The position numbers were made by a program, and so were the translations under genes. This document shows positions 1 to 7,892 of a DNA stretch of 20,713 bases, one piece after another. The notes under the pieces are model-generated. The model was not told the origin of the DNA and did not search any database. It saw only the letters and a program-made list of their open reading frames with translations. This stretch comes from Parabacteroides sp. (GTDB taxonomy: Bacteria; Bacteroidota; Bacteroidia; Bacteroidales; Tannerellaceae), in assembly GCA_020026285.1 (NCBI GenBank), contig JAHHQS010000063.1, forward strand, positions 1 to 20,713, written 5' to 3'. Every line of letters begins with the position of its first letter. The stretch's first letter is position 1.

Positions 1-68
1 ATTTCCACTAACTAAAAAAGCTTAGTTTTTCTTAAACAGGAGCGAGTGGGAATAAGTAAAATTATTTT

Positions 69-122
69 AGGGCACACCCCAATATCCAGTTTCGCCCGAA
101 TTTAGGGCAAAGCGAAATATCC
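69..122 (+). repeat. Pair of 19-bp transposon-end-like repeats (left pair)
   Basis: Two copies of a 19-bp motif lie at 69-87 (AGGGCACACCCCAATATCC) and 104-122 (AGGGCAAAGCGAAATATCC), with starts 35 bp apart. Nearly the same arrangement recurs at 20629-20681, with similar flanks on both sides (TATTTTAGGGCA before, CCTGGGA and CCTGAAAA after). An inverted pair lies at 628-671. Paired, spaced and oppositely oriented short repeats at element ends are what TnsB binding sites of Tn7-like transposons look like; that function is inferred. This pair has the same orientation as the right-hand pair, so it may be the end of a neighbouring or older element. Confidence 0.55.
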
Positions 123-149
123 TGGGACTAGCCTGAAAAGCCCAAAAAT

Positions 150-196
150 AAGACCTTGTATTATCCGAGCAATCGGGTAATGCAGGGTCTTTTTTA
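150..196 (+). terminator. Strong intrinsic terminator with GCAA loop
   Basis: A 19-bp stem (150-168 with 173-191) closes a GCAA tetraloop and runs into a T tract at 190-195. Three of the pairs are T-G, which pair as U-G only in RNA made from the + strand (they would be A-C on the other strand). The terminator therefore serves + strand transcription entering from the left of the window. It lies just outside the left repeat pair. Confidence 0.8.
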
Positions 197-627
197 TACC
201 AATGGGGGCCTTGCATAATTCCCAAACCAAAAAAATCCAATGATCTTCTGCTCTTCTCCCCTATTTTCACTACGAGGCAAAAGGCGAACTCAGCAGAAAA
301 GATTGGCCCAGAATAGACTTCATTTATCTCTGGGAATACCCATATATTTTCCGATCATTATCTAATCATTTCCCGATATATTCCGTCCTTTTCAAATATT
401 CTTCTAATTATTTATCTTAATCTTTATCTCTCTGATTAAATGAAAAAAGAGAGAAAGAGAGCGAAAATAGAAGGATATCTCTTCTGTTCTTTTTAAGTCT
501 CATCACGCCATAGCTGCCGCCCAAAATATGAAAAGATGAGAAAGAAAAAGGCGAACAAGAGAAGTGAAAATGATACGGGCGGAACCCCTGAAATGGAGAT
601 AAAGAGAAAAAGAGAGAAATCATGGGA
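197..627. other. Gene-free stretch, AT-rich with a purine-rich run
   Basis: No ORF here has a convincing ribosome binding site or recognisable protein. The stretch holds AT-rich DNA and a GA-rich run on the + strand (about 440-470 and again 535-620). A possible long hairpin has arms CTCATC and GATGAG around 499-541. A degenerate match to the 19-bp end motif starts at 473 (GGATATCTCTTCTG). The boundary between this element and whatever lies to its left should fall in this stretch, but no exact TGT/ACA terminus or target duplication could be fixed. Confidence 0.4.
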
Positions 628-671
628 GGATGCGTGGAGTTGCCCCTTGAGAGGATATTTCTGTTTGCCCC
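628..671 (-). repeat. Pair of 19-bp transposon-end-like repeats (tnsA-side end)
   Basis: Read on the minus strand, 653-671 is GGGGCAAACAGAAATATCC and 628-646 is GGGGCAACTCCACGCATCC, with starts 25 bp apart. The first copy and its flanks match the right-hand end over about 30 bp (TATATT, three bases, GGGCA, six bases, AATATCCTCT), in inverted orientation. This is the geometry expected for the tnsA-proximal end of a Tn7-like element whose other end is at 20629. TnsB binding is inferred. The second copy is the weaker match. Confidence 0.6.
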
Positions 672-698
672 GTAATATAGCATGATTTCAAAATGACG

Positions 699-845
699 TT
701 TTTGGGAAGACTCCCAAAACAGGAAAGGCGCAAAAAGGGGGATTTTACTGGCTTTATTACGCCTAAAAGTTCAAATTTCAGAAAACTCATTTCTGTTTTT
801 GGGAAGCAATTAGATTTTTGGGGATTCATTATGGTTTTTGGGAGA
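699..845 (+). promoter_or_regulatory. TTTTTGGG repeats upstream of tnsA
   Basis: TTTTTGGG occurs at 699 (followed by AAG), 796 (AAG), 815 (GATT) and 835 (AGA). The last three start 19 and 20 bp apart, about two helical turns, and end just before the tnsA ribosome binding site at 851-856. The first lies in an imperfect inverted repeat with CCCAAAAC at 713-720. These may be further TnsB sites in the tnsA-side end, which in Tn7 overlap the tns promoter and allow self-repression, or operators for another regulator. No clear sigma-A promoter was identified here. Confidence 0.45.
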
Positions 846-862
846 AAATTAGGAGGTGCAAA

Positions 863-1225
863 ATGCGTAAGAAGAACTATAAAGGCAGATGTGAAAAGCG
901 AGCCATAGACAAATGTCAAACTGTCTGCCGTACCTATGATGCGATTCAATATGCCTATGTGGATACGTTACAAAAGGATGCTGATGTTACCGAAATAAAA
1001 TGCAATGTTCCACTGGACGGGGCCGATTGTGGGGACTACATGACAGACTTCGTATGTACCAAATCAGATGGCTGTCTCATGATCAGAGAATGTGTTTACC
1101 AGCGGCTGTTGTCAAAGCCACTGACGATGAAATTACTTGATGCCAGCAGAACATATTGGATGAAGCATGGCGTACTAGATTGGGGGATTGTAATCGATGC
1201 AGAAACTGCTGAAGAAGAACAGTGA
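863..1225 (+). CDS. tnsA: TnsA-like transposon endonuclease subunit (short, divergent)
   Basis: This is a 120-aa protein. The ATG at 863 was chosen because AGGAGG sits at 851-856 in front of it; an upstream in-frame ATG at 818 has no such site. In Tn7, TnsA cuts the 5' ends of the element while TnsB cuts the 3' ends. Residues 44-112 follow the TnsA N-terminal nuclease pattern: a CNVPL strand, then the aspartate of TDF (D62), then LMIREC (72-77) where the family usually has an (E/Q)-V-K strand, then a helix and DWGIV. By eye D62 fits the catalytic aspartate, but the lysine position appears to be C77 and the glutamate position may be Q29. The C-terminal TnsC-interacting domain of Tn7 TnsA is absent. 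It overlaps tnsB by 29 bp. Assignment rests on pattern and operon position. Confidence 0.8.
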   Translation: MRKKNYKGRCEKRAIDKCQTVCRTYDAIQYAYVDTLQKDADVTEIKCNVPLDGADCGDYMTDFVCTKSDGCLMIRECVYQRLLSKPLTMKLLDASRTYWMKHGVLDWGIVIDAETAEEEQ

Positions 1226-3005
1226 GATTATTCGGGTTCTACAAGAAAAGGGATCCAACACATTGATTATTGATTGCGTGAAACGAACCATGCCTAAGTG
1301 GATAGCTACAGCCGATATACAAACCTTTGAGGTCTGTTCAGAAAGTGAGCTTTACGAAATGACTGCCATGCTGCAAAAGAAACAACTTACCGAATCTGAA
1401 AAACGAATTGCACAGGAGAGATTTACTCTGATTGCTGGCATACTTCCTTTCATAGGGGATATATCGCAACGCAATCATATGATCCAAGTTCTGTCAGAAC
1501 ATACGAGCAAACAAACCATTCGAAAATATCTGTGTCTGTATTTGGTGTATCAGGATATTACAGTTCTTGCCCCTTTGCAGAAAACAGCAGAAAGAAAGTT
1601 GTCCAATGATGAAAAGAATATAAGATGGGCGTTAAATAAGTTCTTTTATACCAAGAACAAAAACAGCCTCAATACTGCATATACCATGATGCTCAAAGAA
1701 AAATACTGTAATGAACAAGGTCAGTTATGTGAGGTACATCCTTCCTTTCATCAATTCAGATATTTTTACCGCAAGAACAAGAAAATGCGTCGATATTATA
1801 TTTCCAGAGACGGCATTAAAAGCTACCAGCGCAACAATCGCCCCTTATTAGGTGACGGCGTACAAGAATTCGCTTCTGCCGTTGGTGTGGGTATGTTAGA
1901 TGCAACCGTATGCGACATTTACCTGATTGACCAAGCTGGAAGTCTTGTAGGAAGGCCTATACTGACTGCCTGTGTCGATGCTTACAGTGGCTTGTGCTGC
2001 GGATATACCCTGACCTGGGAAGGCGGCGTGTACAGTCTGAGAAGTCTGATGAGAAATGTTATAACCAATAAAGTTGAGTGGTGCAAAAAGCTGGGTATCT
2101 TCATCGAAGAATATGAATGGAATTCACACCAATTGCCTGGTACCTTGGTTACGGATATGGGCGCTGAGTATAAATCCGAAACTTTTGAACAAATCGCTGA
2201 ACTTGGTGTAAAAGTGGTCAATCTTCCTCCCTATCGTCCTGAACTAAAAGGCCCAGTAGAGAAATTTTTTGATTTAGTACAATGCACCTATAAAAAGCAT
2301 TTAAAAGGAAAGGGCGTTATTGAGCCTGACTATAGAGAACGTGGTGCACATGATTATCGAAAAGATGCATGTCTCACAATGAGAGAATTTGAGCACATTA
2401 TTCTGCATTGCATTATCTATTATAATTCCAGACGTATCATCGAGAACTTTCCATATACAGAAGAAATGATAGCTGCAAACGTCAAACCTTACGCAACTCA
2501 AATTTTCGAATGGGGTAAGCATCAGTTAGGTGCAAACCTGATAGATATTGGCCCAAAAGAACTTATTCAAGTGCTTTTACCAAGAACCACTGGTACATTC
2601 ACACGAAAAGGACTGCGTGTTCATAGTCTACGATATAAACATGATAACTACGCTGAGAATTTCCTCAAAGGTGGAGAAGTCATCGTGGCATATAATCCAG
2701 AAAATGTATCCGAAATATGGTTAGTTGAAAATGGCCAATATATCCCATTTACTCTGATTGAATCTCAGTTTAAAGGTAAGCCTCTCAGTGCTGTCCAGGA
2801 AATCCATAGAAGAAGAAAACAAATTGTCAACAGTGCTACCGAAGAAAACTTGCAAGCCCAAATTGATTTAGCTGAACACATTGGTATAATTTCAAATATA
2901 GTTTCACCAACAGATGTTCGATTGAAAAATATTCGTATTGCACGACGAAAAGAACAAGAAATAAATCATACAGATTTTGTAAAAGAAGGTGTTACATATG
3001 GATGA
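1197..3005 (+). CDS. tnsB: TnsB-like DDE transposase
   Basis: This 602-aa protein is of the usual size for TnsB/TniA. It joins the 3' transposon ends to the target and binds the end repeats. The N-terminal 220 residues would hold the DNA-binding helix-turn-helix domains. The retroviral-integrase core follows: D235 in MLDAT, D320 in LVTDMGAEY, and E355 in PELKGPVEKFF, 34 residues after the second aspartate, giving a complete DDE triad. A Mu-type C-terminal barrel and a basic tail (to residue 602) follow; the tail is where TnsB proteins contact TnsC. The start at 1197 lies inside the end of tnsA, behind a weak GGGGGAT, so translation is probably coupled. The stop overlaps the tnsC start by 8 bp. 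Confidence 0.93.
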   Translation: MQKLLKKNSEIIRVLQEKGSNTLIIDCVKRTMPKWIATADIQTFEVCSESELYEMTAMLQKKQLTESEKRIAQERFTLIAGILPFIGDISQRNHMIQVLSEHTSKQTIRKYLCLYLVYQDITVLAPLQKTAERKLSNDEKNIRWALNKFFYTKNKNSLNTAYTMMLKEKYCNEQGQLCEVHPSFHQFRYFYRKNKKMRRYYISRDGIKSYQRNNRPLLGDGVQEFASAVGVGMLDATVCDIYLIDQAGSLVGRPILTACVDAYSGLCCGYTLTWEGGVYSLRSLMRNVITNKVEWCKKLGIFIEEYEWNSHQLPGTLVTDMGAEYKSETFEQIAELGVKVVNLPPYRPELKGPVEKFFDLVQCTYKKHLKGKGVIEPDYRERGAHDYRKDACLTMREFEHIILHCIIYYNSRRIIENFPYTEEMIAANVKPYATQIFEWGKHQLGANLIDIGPKELIQVLLPRTTGTFTRKGLRVHSLRYKHDNYAENFLKGGEVIVAYNPENVSEIWLVENGQYIPFTLIESQFKGKPLSAVQEIHRRRKQIVNSATEENLQAQIDLAEHIGIISNIVSPTDVRLKNIRIARRKEQEINHTDFVKEGVTYG

Positions 3006-4227
3006 ATTCAGCCTGATTAAGAAACTATCCTCTATGAAATCGGGTACTGAATTAGAGCAGGAATTAATGATACTGCCTGAATACAATCCAGATATCATAA
3101 ACGAAAATCCAGCTATACGGTTAATGGCATTATCTGACTTATTTCAAATCTATGTCCCAAATCAAATGTCAAAAGAGATTTACAGCAAATTATATCTTGC
3201 CTTATTAAGGTCTTTGCGGAAGAAGGGAACAAAACTGGCAGTTAAGCAACACAATGAGAATTTCAAGTCAATAAAGCAACAAGAGTACACAGGTATTATT
3301 GGTGGTTCAGATTCTTTTACCATCATAGGTTCTTCTGGAATTGGAAAGTCATCTGCTATTAGCCGTGCAATTCAGCTGATTGCGCAAAATCAAATTATTG
3401 AATTTTCTGAACCTTATACCAAGATAATTCCCTGTGTCATTGTTCAGTGTCCGTTTGATTCCTCCGTCAAAGGGTTATTGTTTGAAATTCTAAGGGTCAT
3501 AGATGAACAATTGGGCAGCAAATATTATATAACAGCACAAAGAGCAAGAGCTACAACGGATATGTTGATTGGATCTGTCAGCCAAGCAGCATTGAATCAC
3601 ATTGGGTTGTTGATTGTCGATGAAATCCAGCATGTAGTCAATCATAAAAACGGAAAAAGCCTGGTAGGATGTCTGACTCAACTAATTAACAATACAGGAA
3701 TTAGCATTTGCATGGTTGGAACCCCTGAAAGTACCGTGTTTTTTACCCAGGCGATGCAGTTAGCACGCAGGTCTCTGGGATTGCAGTACAATGCACTGGA
3801 ATATGGGGCCGAATTTCATAGATTCTGTGAAGTACTATTTCGTTATCAATATCTCAAAAATCGAACTGTACTGGATGATGCTATAATTCATTGGTTATAT
3901 GAACACAGCAACGGCAACCTCTCCATTGTTGTTTCCCTGGTTCATGATGCACAGGAACTTGCGATTCTGGAAGGCACCGAGGCTTTAACCATTGATACAT
4001 TAAACATTGCTTATAAGAAACGGATGACCATGTTGCACAGCTATGTGTCACCTAGGAAACACTGCCAAACGTCAAAAGTCAGACGCAGCCAAACAAATGT
4101 TTCAGAAACCGTCGAGGCAGAAGATGACATATCGATTTCAGCACTGATATTGCGATCCAAAAATGAATGCATCGATATTGCAGCCTTCTTAAAGAACTAT
4201 ATCACAGTTGATGAGGTGCGAATATGA
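2998..4227 (+). CDS. tnsC: TnsC-like AAA+ ATPase (transposition regulator)
   Basis: This 409-aa protein would form ATP-dependent filaments on target DNA and link the target selector (TniQ) to the transposase. Walker A is GSSGIGKS (111-118), Walker B is LLIVDEIQHV (204-213), and a sensor-like GTPES follows near 240; this is the TniB/TnsC type of ATPase. The ATG at 2998 is preferred over an in-frame GTG at 2989 because AGAAGG at 2984-2989 is then correctly spaced. It overlaps tnsB by 8 bp and tniQ by 4 bp (ATGA), so the four genes behave as one coupled operon. The C-terminal 70 residues, after the ATPase, are less conserved looking and may contact TniQ. Confidence 0.93.
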   Translation: MDEFSLIKKLSSMKSGTELEQELMILPEYNPDIINENPAIRLMALSDLFQIYVPNQMSKEIYSKLYLALLRSLRKKGTKLAVKQHNENFKSIKQQEYTGIIGGSDSFTIIGSSGIGKSSAISRAIQLIAQNQIIEFSEPYTKIIPCVIVQCPFDSSVKGLLFEILRVIDEQLGSKYYITAQRARATTDMLIGSVSQAALNHIGLLIVDEIQHVVNHKNGKSLVGCLTQLINNTGISICMVGTPESTVFFTQAMQLARRSLGLQYNALEYGAEFHRFCEVLFRYQYLKNRTVLDDAIIHWLYEHSNGNLSIVVSLVHDAQELAILEGTEALTIDTLNIAYKKRMTMLHSYVSPRKHCQTSKVRRSQTNVSETVEAEDDISISALILRSKNECIDIAAFLKNYITVDEVRI

Positions 4228-5261
4228 TACCATTTTTCCCTACGGTATATCCTGATGAATTGGTATATAGCTGGTTTTCTAGGTACTACACTAGGACAGG
4301 CTATATTTCCTATGCTTCTGTTGCAGCAGATCTGTTTACAACATCGATAGTCAAGCCTAATATTGAATTCTTAAACCACCTAACGCCAGCGGCCATTCAA
4401 GTCATAACGCAGAGCATGTCATTAGAACAGCTTGTTATGAATCACACCATGTTCCCGTATTATGCCCGATTTCTTCCAGAGAATCGGTTAAAAACAGCGT
4501 TAAAGCTCATGGTCGAGATGGATACGAATTACTACAACACGCTCTTCATCCGCAAACTTAAAAAGGCACACAAAAGATTTTTGCGGTATTGCCCCTTATG
4601 TGTAGAATCTGATAGGGATATATACGGCGAAACATATTGGCATCGTGTCCACCAGATAGATGAAATCTCGATTTGCCCAATTCACGGATGTAAGCTTCTG
4701 GATAGCACAGTCGAAATTACCAGCAAGGGCAGTCCCTCTTTAACCAGTGCTGAAGAAGTTATCTCACCTTGCTCTGATACTATTACAGATGGAAACATCC
4801 TTGAACAAAGGGTAGCTCAGTACGTTTCTGAAGTGTTTTTTTCTGAAATACATACCGAAAACATCACCCCGATCAACCAGTTTCTGCAATCCAAATTAGA
4901 ATACACTAGATATGTTTCACCACGTGGAAAAAAGCGCAATATGAGTCTATTTTATGATGATTTCACCAGCTGCTATGCTCGTTTAAGCAACAATCCCCTG
5001 CAAGAGCAGTGGCAAATTGGGAAGGTTCTCGGAGGCAGGAAATTACATACCTACGAAATCTGCCTCATTGCGATGTTTCTAGAAATCTCACCAAAAGAAT
5101 TGGTACGTCGTCCCCCTTTCATCGCAAAACCACAATATATACTGTTTGACGACCAGATTACTCAACTGCATAGACAAGGTCTTAATGATCGACAGATTGC
5201 AAATCGGCTAGGTGGTTCTTACGACTTTATAAAGCTGAAAGGCGAGCAACTGCACAAATAG
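4224..5261 (+). CDS. tniQ: TniQ/TnsD-like target-selection protein
   Basis: This 345-aa protein starts with the TniQ signature (FFPTVYPDELVYSWFSRYY) and carries the family's zinc-binding pattern: C123-PL-C126, then YWHRVHQ, then C151-PI-H154. TniQ/TnsD proteins choose the insertion site and recruit TnsC. It is longer than minimal CRISPR-associated TniQ (not measured here) but shorter than Tn7 TnsD. The C-terminal half should hold DNA-binding modules; the last 35 residues (ITQLHRQGLNDRQIANRLGG) read as a helix-turn-helix. There is no second tniQ, no TnsE-like gene and no CRISPR-Cas in the window, so this is probably the only selector and recognises a fixed DNA site, which is unknown. A bidirectional terminator follows directly. 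Confidence 0.9.
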   Translation: MIPFFPTVYPDELVYSWFSRYYTRTGYISYASVAADLFTTSIVKPNIEFLNHLTPAAIQVITQSMSLEQLVMNHTMFPYYARFLPENRLKTALKLMVEMDTNYYNTLFIRKLKKAHKRFLRYCPLCVESDRDIYGETYWHRVHQIDEISICPIHGCKLLDSTVEITSKGSPSLTSAEEVISPCSDTITDGNILEQRVAQYVSEVFFSEIHTENITPINQFLQSKLEYTRYVSPRGKKRNMSLFYDDFTSCYARLSNNPLQEQWQIGKVLGGRKLHTYEICLIAMFLEISPKELVRRPPFIAKPQYILFDDQITQLHRQGLNDRQIANRLGGSYDFIKLKGEQLHK

Positions 5262-5267
5262 GTATAG

Positions 5268-5298
5268 AAAAAGACGGCTGTTAATCAGCCGTCTTTTT
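5268..5298. terminator. Bidirectional terminator after tniQ
   Basis: A 13-bp perfect stem (5268-5280 with 5286-5298) starts with five A and ends with five T, so it can stop both tniQ (+) and the converging SLH-CAP gene (-). A near copy of this terminator, together with the last bases of tniQ, is found again at 8997-9054. Confidence 0.88.
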
Positions 5299-5322
5299 AT
5301 GAATCCACGAAAAAAGAATCTA

Positions 5323-6603
5323 TCACATAAAGTAACTATCACGCATTTTTTCACTCCAAAATAGCTGAATGGCAGAACTTGTGTTTGCAGTAACTGTCTC
5401 AAGTCCAAATCCAAAATACTTATAGTCTTTGTTGAGCATATTTTCTCTATGGAGATGGGAATTGTTCCACAAATTAAAATGTTCTTTCAAAGTGCCTGAA
5501 TCCGAACCATTTTCAGCTGCATTTGTATATGTTCCGCCATGATGAGAATGGGAAATAGAATACTCTTTTGCTCTGATAGCTGCCAACTGATTTAGAGTGT
5601 CGTCAATTTGCAGATTATACTCAGTAGTTCCATAAACACTCTGTCTCAGGTTGTTTACCATTGCAAGCATTTCATAAGATCCAGCATTACCCTGGTATTT
5701 GTTAAGACAAGAAGATTCATCAAAGGCTCCGCATTTGGGACAAACCTTAGCATTTGTTTCAGTAGCAGTATAATAGGTGTTCCAATAAAACTCGTCTTCT
5801 CCTCTGTTTACCATGTCATGGGCATGCTCTGCAAGGTTCTTAATAACCCATTGATGGTTACAGGATTCGGCTGGTTCGCTAGGCTGAGGCTCGGTGGGGG
5901 CAGGCGTTGTGGGTTCGGTAGTCTGAGGTTCTGTAGGCTGAGGTTCTGTAGGTGCCACAGGTGGCTCCGTGGGTTCAGGCTCAGGAGTTGCTGGTGTAAT
6001 CTGATCTGCCTTCCACAGGAATGTGACAATCTGCGCACGGGTGCAGGTTTCATCAGGGCCGAAATGATTGTTTCCCACGCCAGAGGTTACCTTATTTTCC
6101 ACTGCCCATGCCACTGCCTTGGCGTAATAGGCATCGCTTGCGACGTCCGTGAACTGGTTAGCTGTATTGGTCGGCTCCTGAGAACCTCTTGCTTTCCACA
6201 GGAAGGTCACAATCTGTGCACGGGTGCAGGGATTGCTGGGGCCAAACTTGTTGTTGCCCACACCTGCAGTGACTCCATTTTCAACCGCCCAGAGAACAGC
6301 ATCATAGAAGTAATCGCCTTGGCTTACATCGGTAAAGGCACTTTCTGCTGTCTGATGTCCTGGGCTGCCTGCTGCGCGCCACAGCATGGTCATGATCTGA
6401 TCACGGGTACACGGGTTATTTGGGCCAAATTTGTTTTCGCCCACGCCTGCGGTGATGCCTTGCTGCACCGCCCAAAGGACTGCTTCATGGTAGTAGGCAT
6501 CGCTTGCCACATCACGAAAGGACTCAGGTGCTGCGAATACGGATGCTGCCATGCAACTGCATACTATCACCAGTGTAAGGAACAACGACACGATTCTTTT
6601 CAT
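5323..6603 (-). CDS. Secreted SLH-domain protein with C-terminal CAP domain (copy 1)
   Basis: This 426-aa protein has a signal peptide (1-25, cut near VFAAPES). Three S-layer homology repeats follow to about residue 203, each with a DVASDAYY or similar start and a (C)TRxQIxTxLW end; they would anchor it to the cell wall. A Pro/Thr/Glu-rich linker (about 205-246) leads to a small Cys-rich segment (CNHQW and VCPKCG, possibly a zinc ribbon). A CAP/SCP-PR1 domain runs from about 310 to the end, with SHSHHGG and W-NNSHLHRENML motifs. CAP proteins act outside the cell, but bacterial roles are mostly unknown. AAGGAG precedes the start. It lies 45 bp downstream of copy 2, so the two are probably co-transcribed. 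The region 5996-6603 is essentially identical to copy 2. Confidence 0.9.
   Translation of the reverse strand: MKRIVSLFLTLVIVCSCMAASVFAAPESFRDVASDAYYHEAVLWAVQQGITAGVGENKFGPNNPCTRDQIMTMLWRAAGSPGHQTAESAFTDVSQGDYFYDAVLWAVENGVTAGVGNNKFGPSNPCTRAQIVTFLWKARGSQEPTNTANQFTDVASDAYYAKAVAWAVENKVTSGVGNNHFGPDETCTRAQIVTFLWKADQITPATPEPEPTEPPVAPTEPQPTEPQTTEPTTPAPTEPQPSEPAESCNHQWVIKNLAEHAHDMVNRGEDEFYWNTYYTATETNAKVCPKCGAFDESSCLNKYQGNAGSYEMLAMVNNLRQSVYGTTEYNLQIDDTLNQLAAIRAKEYSISHSHHGGTYTNAAENGSDSGTLKEHFNLWNNSHLHRENMLNKDYKYFGFGLETVTANTSSAIQLFWSEKMRDSYFM
5996..6603 (-). repeat. SLH-coding direct repeat, copy A (608 bp)
   Basis: This stretch matches 7193-7800 at a constant offset of 1197 bp. By eye the only differences are two bases at 6007 and 6010, near its C-terminal edge. 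It covers exactly the signal peptide and three SLH repeats: identity stops at the ATG (6603) and at the end of the third SLH repeat. Sequence beyond both edges is unrelated. This points to recent duplication or ongoing gene conversion. Confidence 0.92.
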
Positions 6604-6648
6604 TTGTTTGCTCTCCTTTTTATCATTTCACCTTTTGCAAAGTGTGGT

Positions 6649-7800
6649 TTAATTTCTAGGGCCAATCAGCAACATGGCTACATATGTATTATTTTCATTT
6701 ACATAAATACTAACAGATACGCCAGTTAAGTCAGGTAATAACATCCAACCATTGTGCTGAGGAGAACTCTTAAAGTTATTTACAGCTTCTACGCCACTGC
6801 CAAAACCATAAGAAATATTTTCTCCGTATACACAATCATTTCCTTCATAGAAATCCACAATTCCGCCATTCGGTCTCTGGTGGCTGAACTGAGTTGCCAA
6901 TTCCTCTGAACGAATATCTGCCCATGAATCATATACTGGAGACTGAGAAAGCTGAGACAGCCCGTTTTCTGCACGATATTGATTTAGCGCATCAACAGCT
7001 CGCTGTTCTTCTTGTGCAATCACATCACTGGTTATATCTTCCGATACAATTTCATGATAAATACTGTGTTTGTATCCACACTTACTGCACTGAAACGTAT
7101 CCCGCACAAAATCCAATAGTATATCATCTTCTGAAATAATACGTTCAATTAGGATATCTTCATGGGCACATGTATCAGGATTTTCAGAGGGAGTAATCTG
7201 ATCCGCTTTCCACAGGAATGTGACAATCTGCGCACGGGTGCAGGTTTCATCAGGGCCGAAATGATTGTTTCCCACGCCAGAGGTTACCTTATTTTCCACT
7301 GCCCATGCCACTGCCTTGGCGTAATAGGCATCGCTTGCGACGTCCGTGAACTGGTTAGCTGTATTGGTCGGCTCCTGAGAACCTCTTGCTTTCCACAGGA
7401 AGGTCACAATCTGTGCACGGGTGCAGGGATTGCTGGGGCCAAACTTGTTGTTGCCCACACCTGCAGTGACTCCATTTTCAACCGCCCAGAGAACAGCATC
7501 ATAGAAGTAATCGCCTTGGCTTACATCGGTAAAGGCACTTTCTGCTGTCTGATGTCCTGGGCTGCCTGCTGCGCGCCACAGCATGGTCATGATCTGATCA
7601 CGGGTACACGGGTTATTTGGGCCAAATTTGTTTTCGCCCACGCCTGCGGTGATGCCTTGCTGCACCGCCCAAAGGACTGCTTCATGGTAGTAGGCATCGC
7701 TTGCCACATCACGAAAGGACTCAGGTGCTGCGAATACGGATGCTGCCATGCAACTGCATACTATCACCAGTGTAAGGAACAACGACACGATTCTTTTCAT
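6649..7800 (-). CDS. Secreted SLH-domain protein with C-terminal CAP domain (copy 2)
   Basis: This 383-aa protein has the same first 206 residues as copy 1 (signal peptide and three SLH repeats) but a different remainder. There is no Pro-rich linker. A Cys-rich segment (CAHED and CSKCGY) is followed by a CAP domain from about 265 (ALNQYRAENGLSQL, FSHQRPNGG, YGENISYGFG, SPQHNGWMLL). The CAP domain is clearly a relative of, not a copy of, that in copy 1, and looks closer to the canonical family. AAAAGGGG serves as ribosome binding site; the leader differs from that of copy 1 right up to the ATG. It is divergent from the unknown exported protein at 7965. A role at the cell surface is inferred from the domains. 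Confidence 0.9.
   Translation of the reverse strand: MKRIVSLFLTLVIVCSCMAASVFAAPESFRDVASDAYYHEAVLWAVQQGITAGVGENKFGPNNPCTRDQIMTMLWRAAGSPGHQTAESAFTDVSQGDYFYDAVLWAVENGVTAGVGNNKFGPSNPCTRAQIVTFLWKARGSQEPTNTANQFTDVASDAYYAKAVAWAVENKVTSGVGNNHFGPDETCTRAQIVTFLWKADQITPSENPDTCAHEDILIERIISEDDILLDFVRDTFQCSKCGYKHSIYHEIVSEDITSDVIAQEEQRAVDALNQYRAENGLSQLSQSPVYDSWADIRSEELATQFSHQRPNGGIVDFYEGNDCVYGENISYGFGSGVEAVNNFKSSPQHNGWMLLPDLTGVSVSIYVNENNTYVAMLLIGPRN
7193..7800 (-). repeat. SLH-coding direct repeat, copy B (608 bp)
   Basis: This is the partner of 5996-6603 (offset 1197 bp). The sharp edges at the start codon and at the end of the SLH module mean that only the anchor-coding part is shared. Confidence 0.92.
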
Positions 7801-7892
7801 ACATATACCCCTTTTCCACTTGTTTTACCCTTGAATCATAGCACACAAATATCGTAATTTCAAATGCTCTGGTATATATCATACTGAATTTC

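Noticed and set aside
699..845. TTTTTGGG repeats as a CRISPR array
   Set aside because: The repeated unit is only 8-11 bp, there are no true spacers and no cas genes. No CRISPR array or guide-RNA-like repeat was seen anywhere, so a CRISPR-associated transposon is not supported.
693..908. + strand ORF covering the TTTTTGGG repeats
   Set aside because: It has no ribosome binding site, runs into tnsA in another frame and matches nothing. The repeats are better explained as binding sites.
5608..6729. Long + strand ORF opposite SLH-CAP copy 1 (and a similar one at 7162-7857)
   Set aside because: It is antisense to the SLH repeats, its repeats mirror theirs, it is Cys/Arg-rich without a family signature, and it has no ribosome binding site. 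It is a shadow of the real gene.
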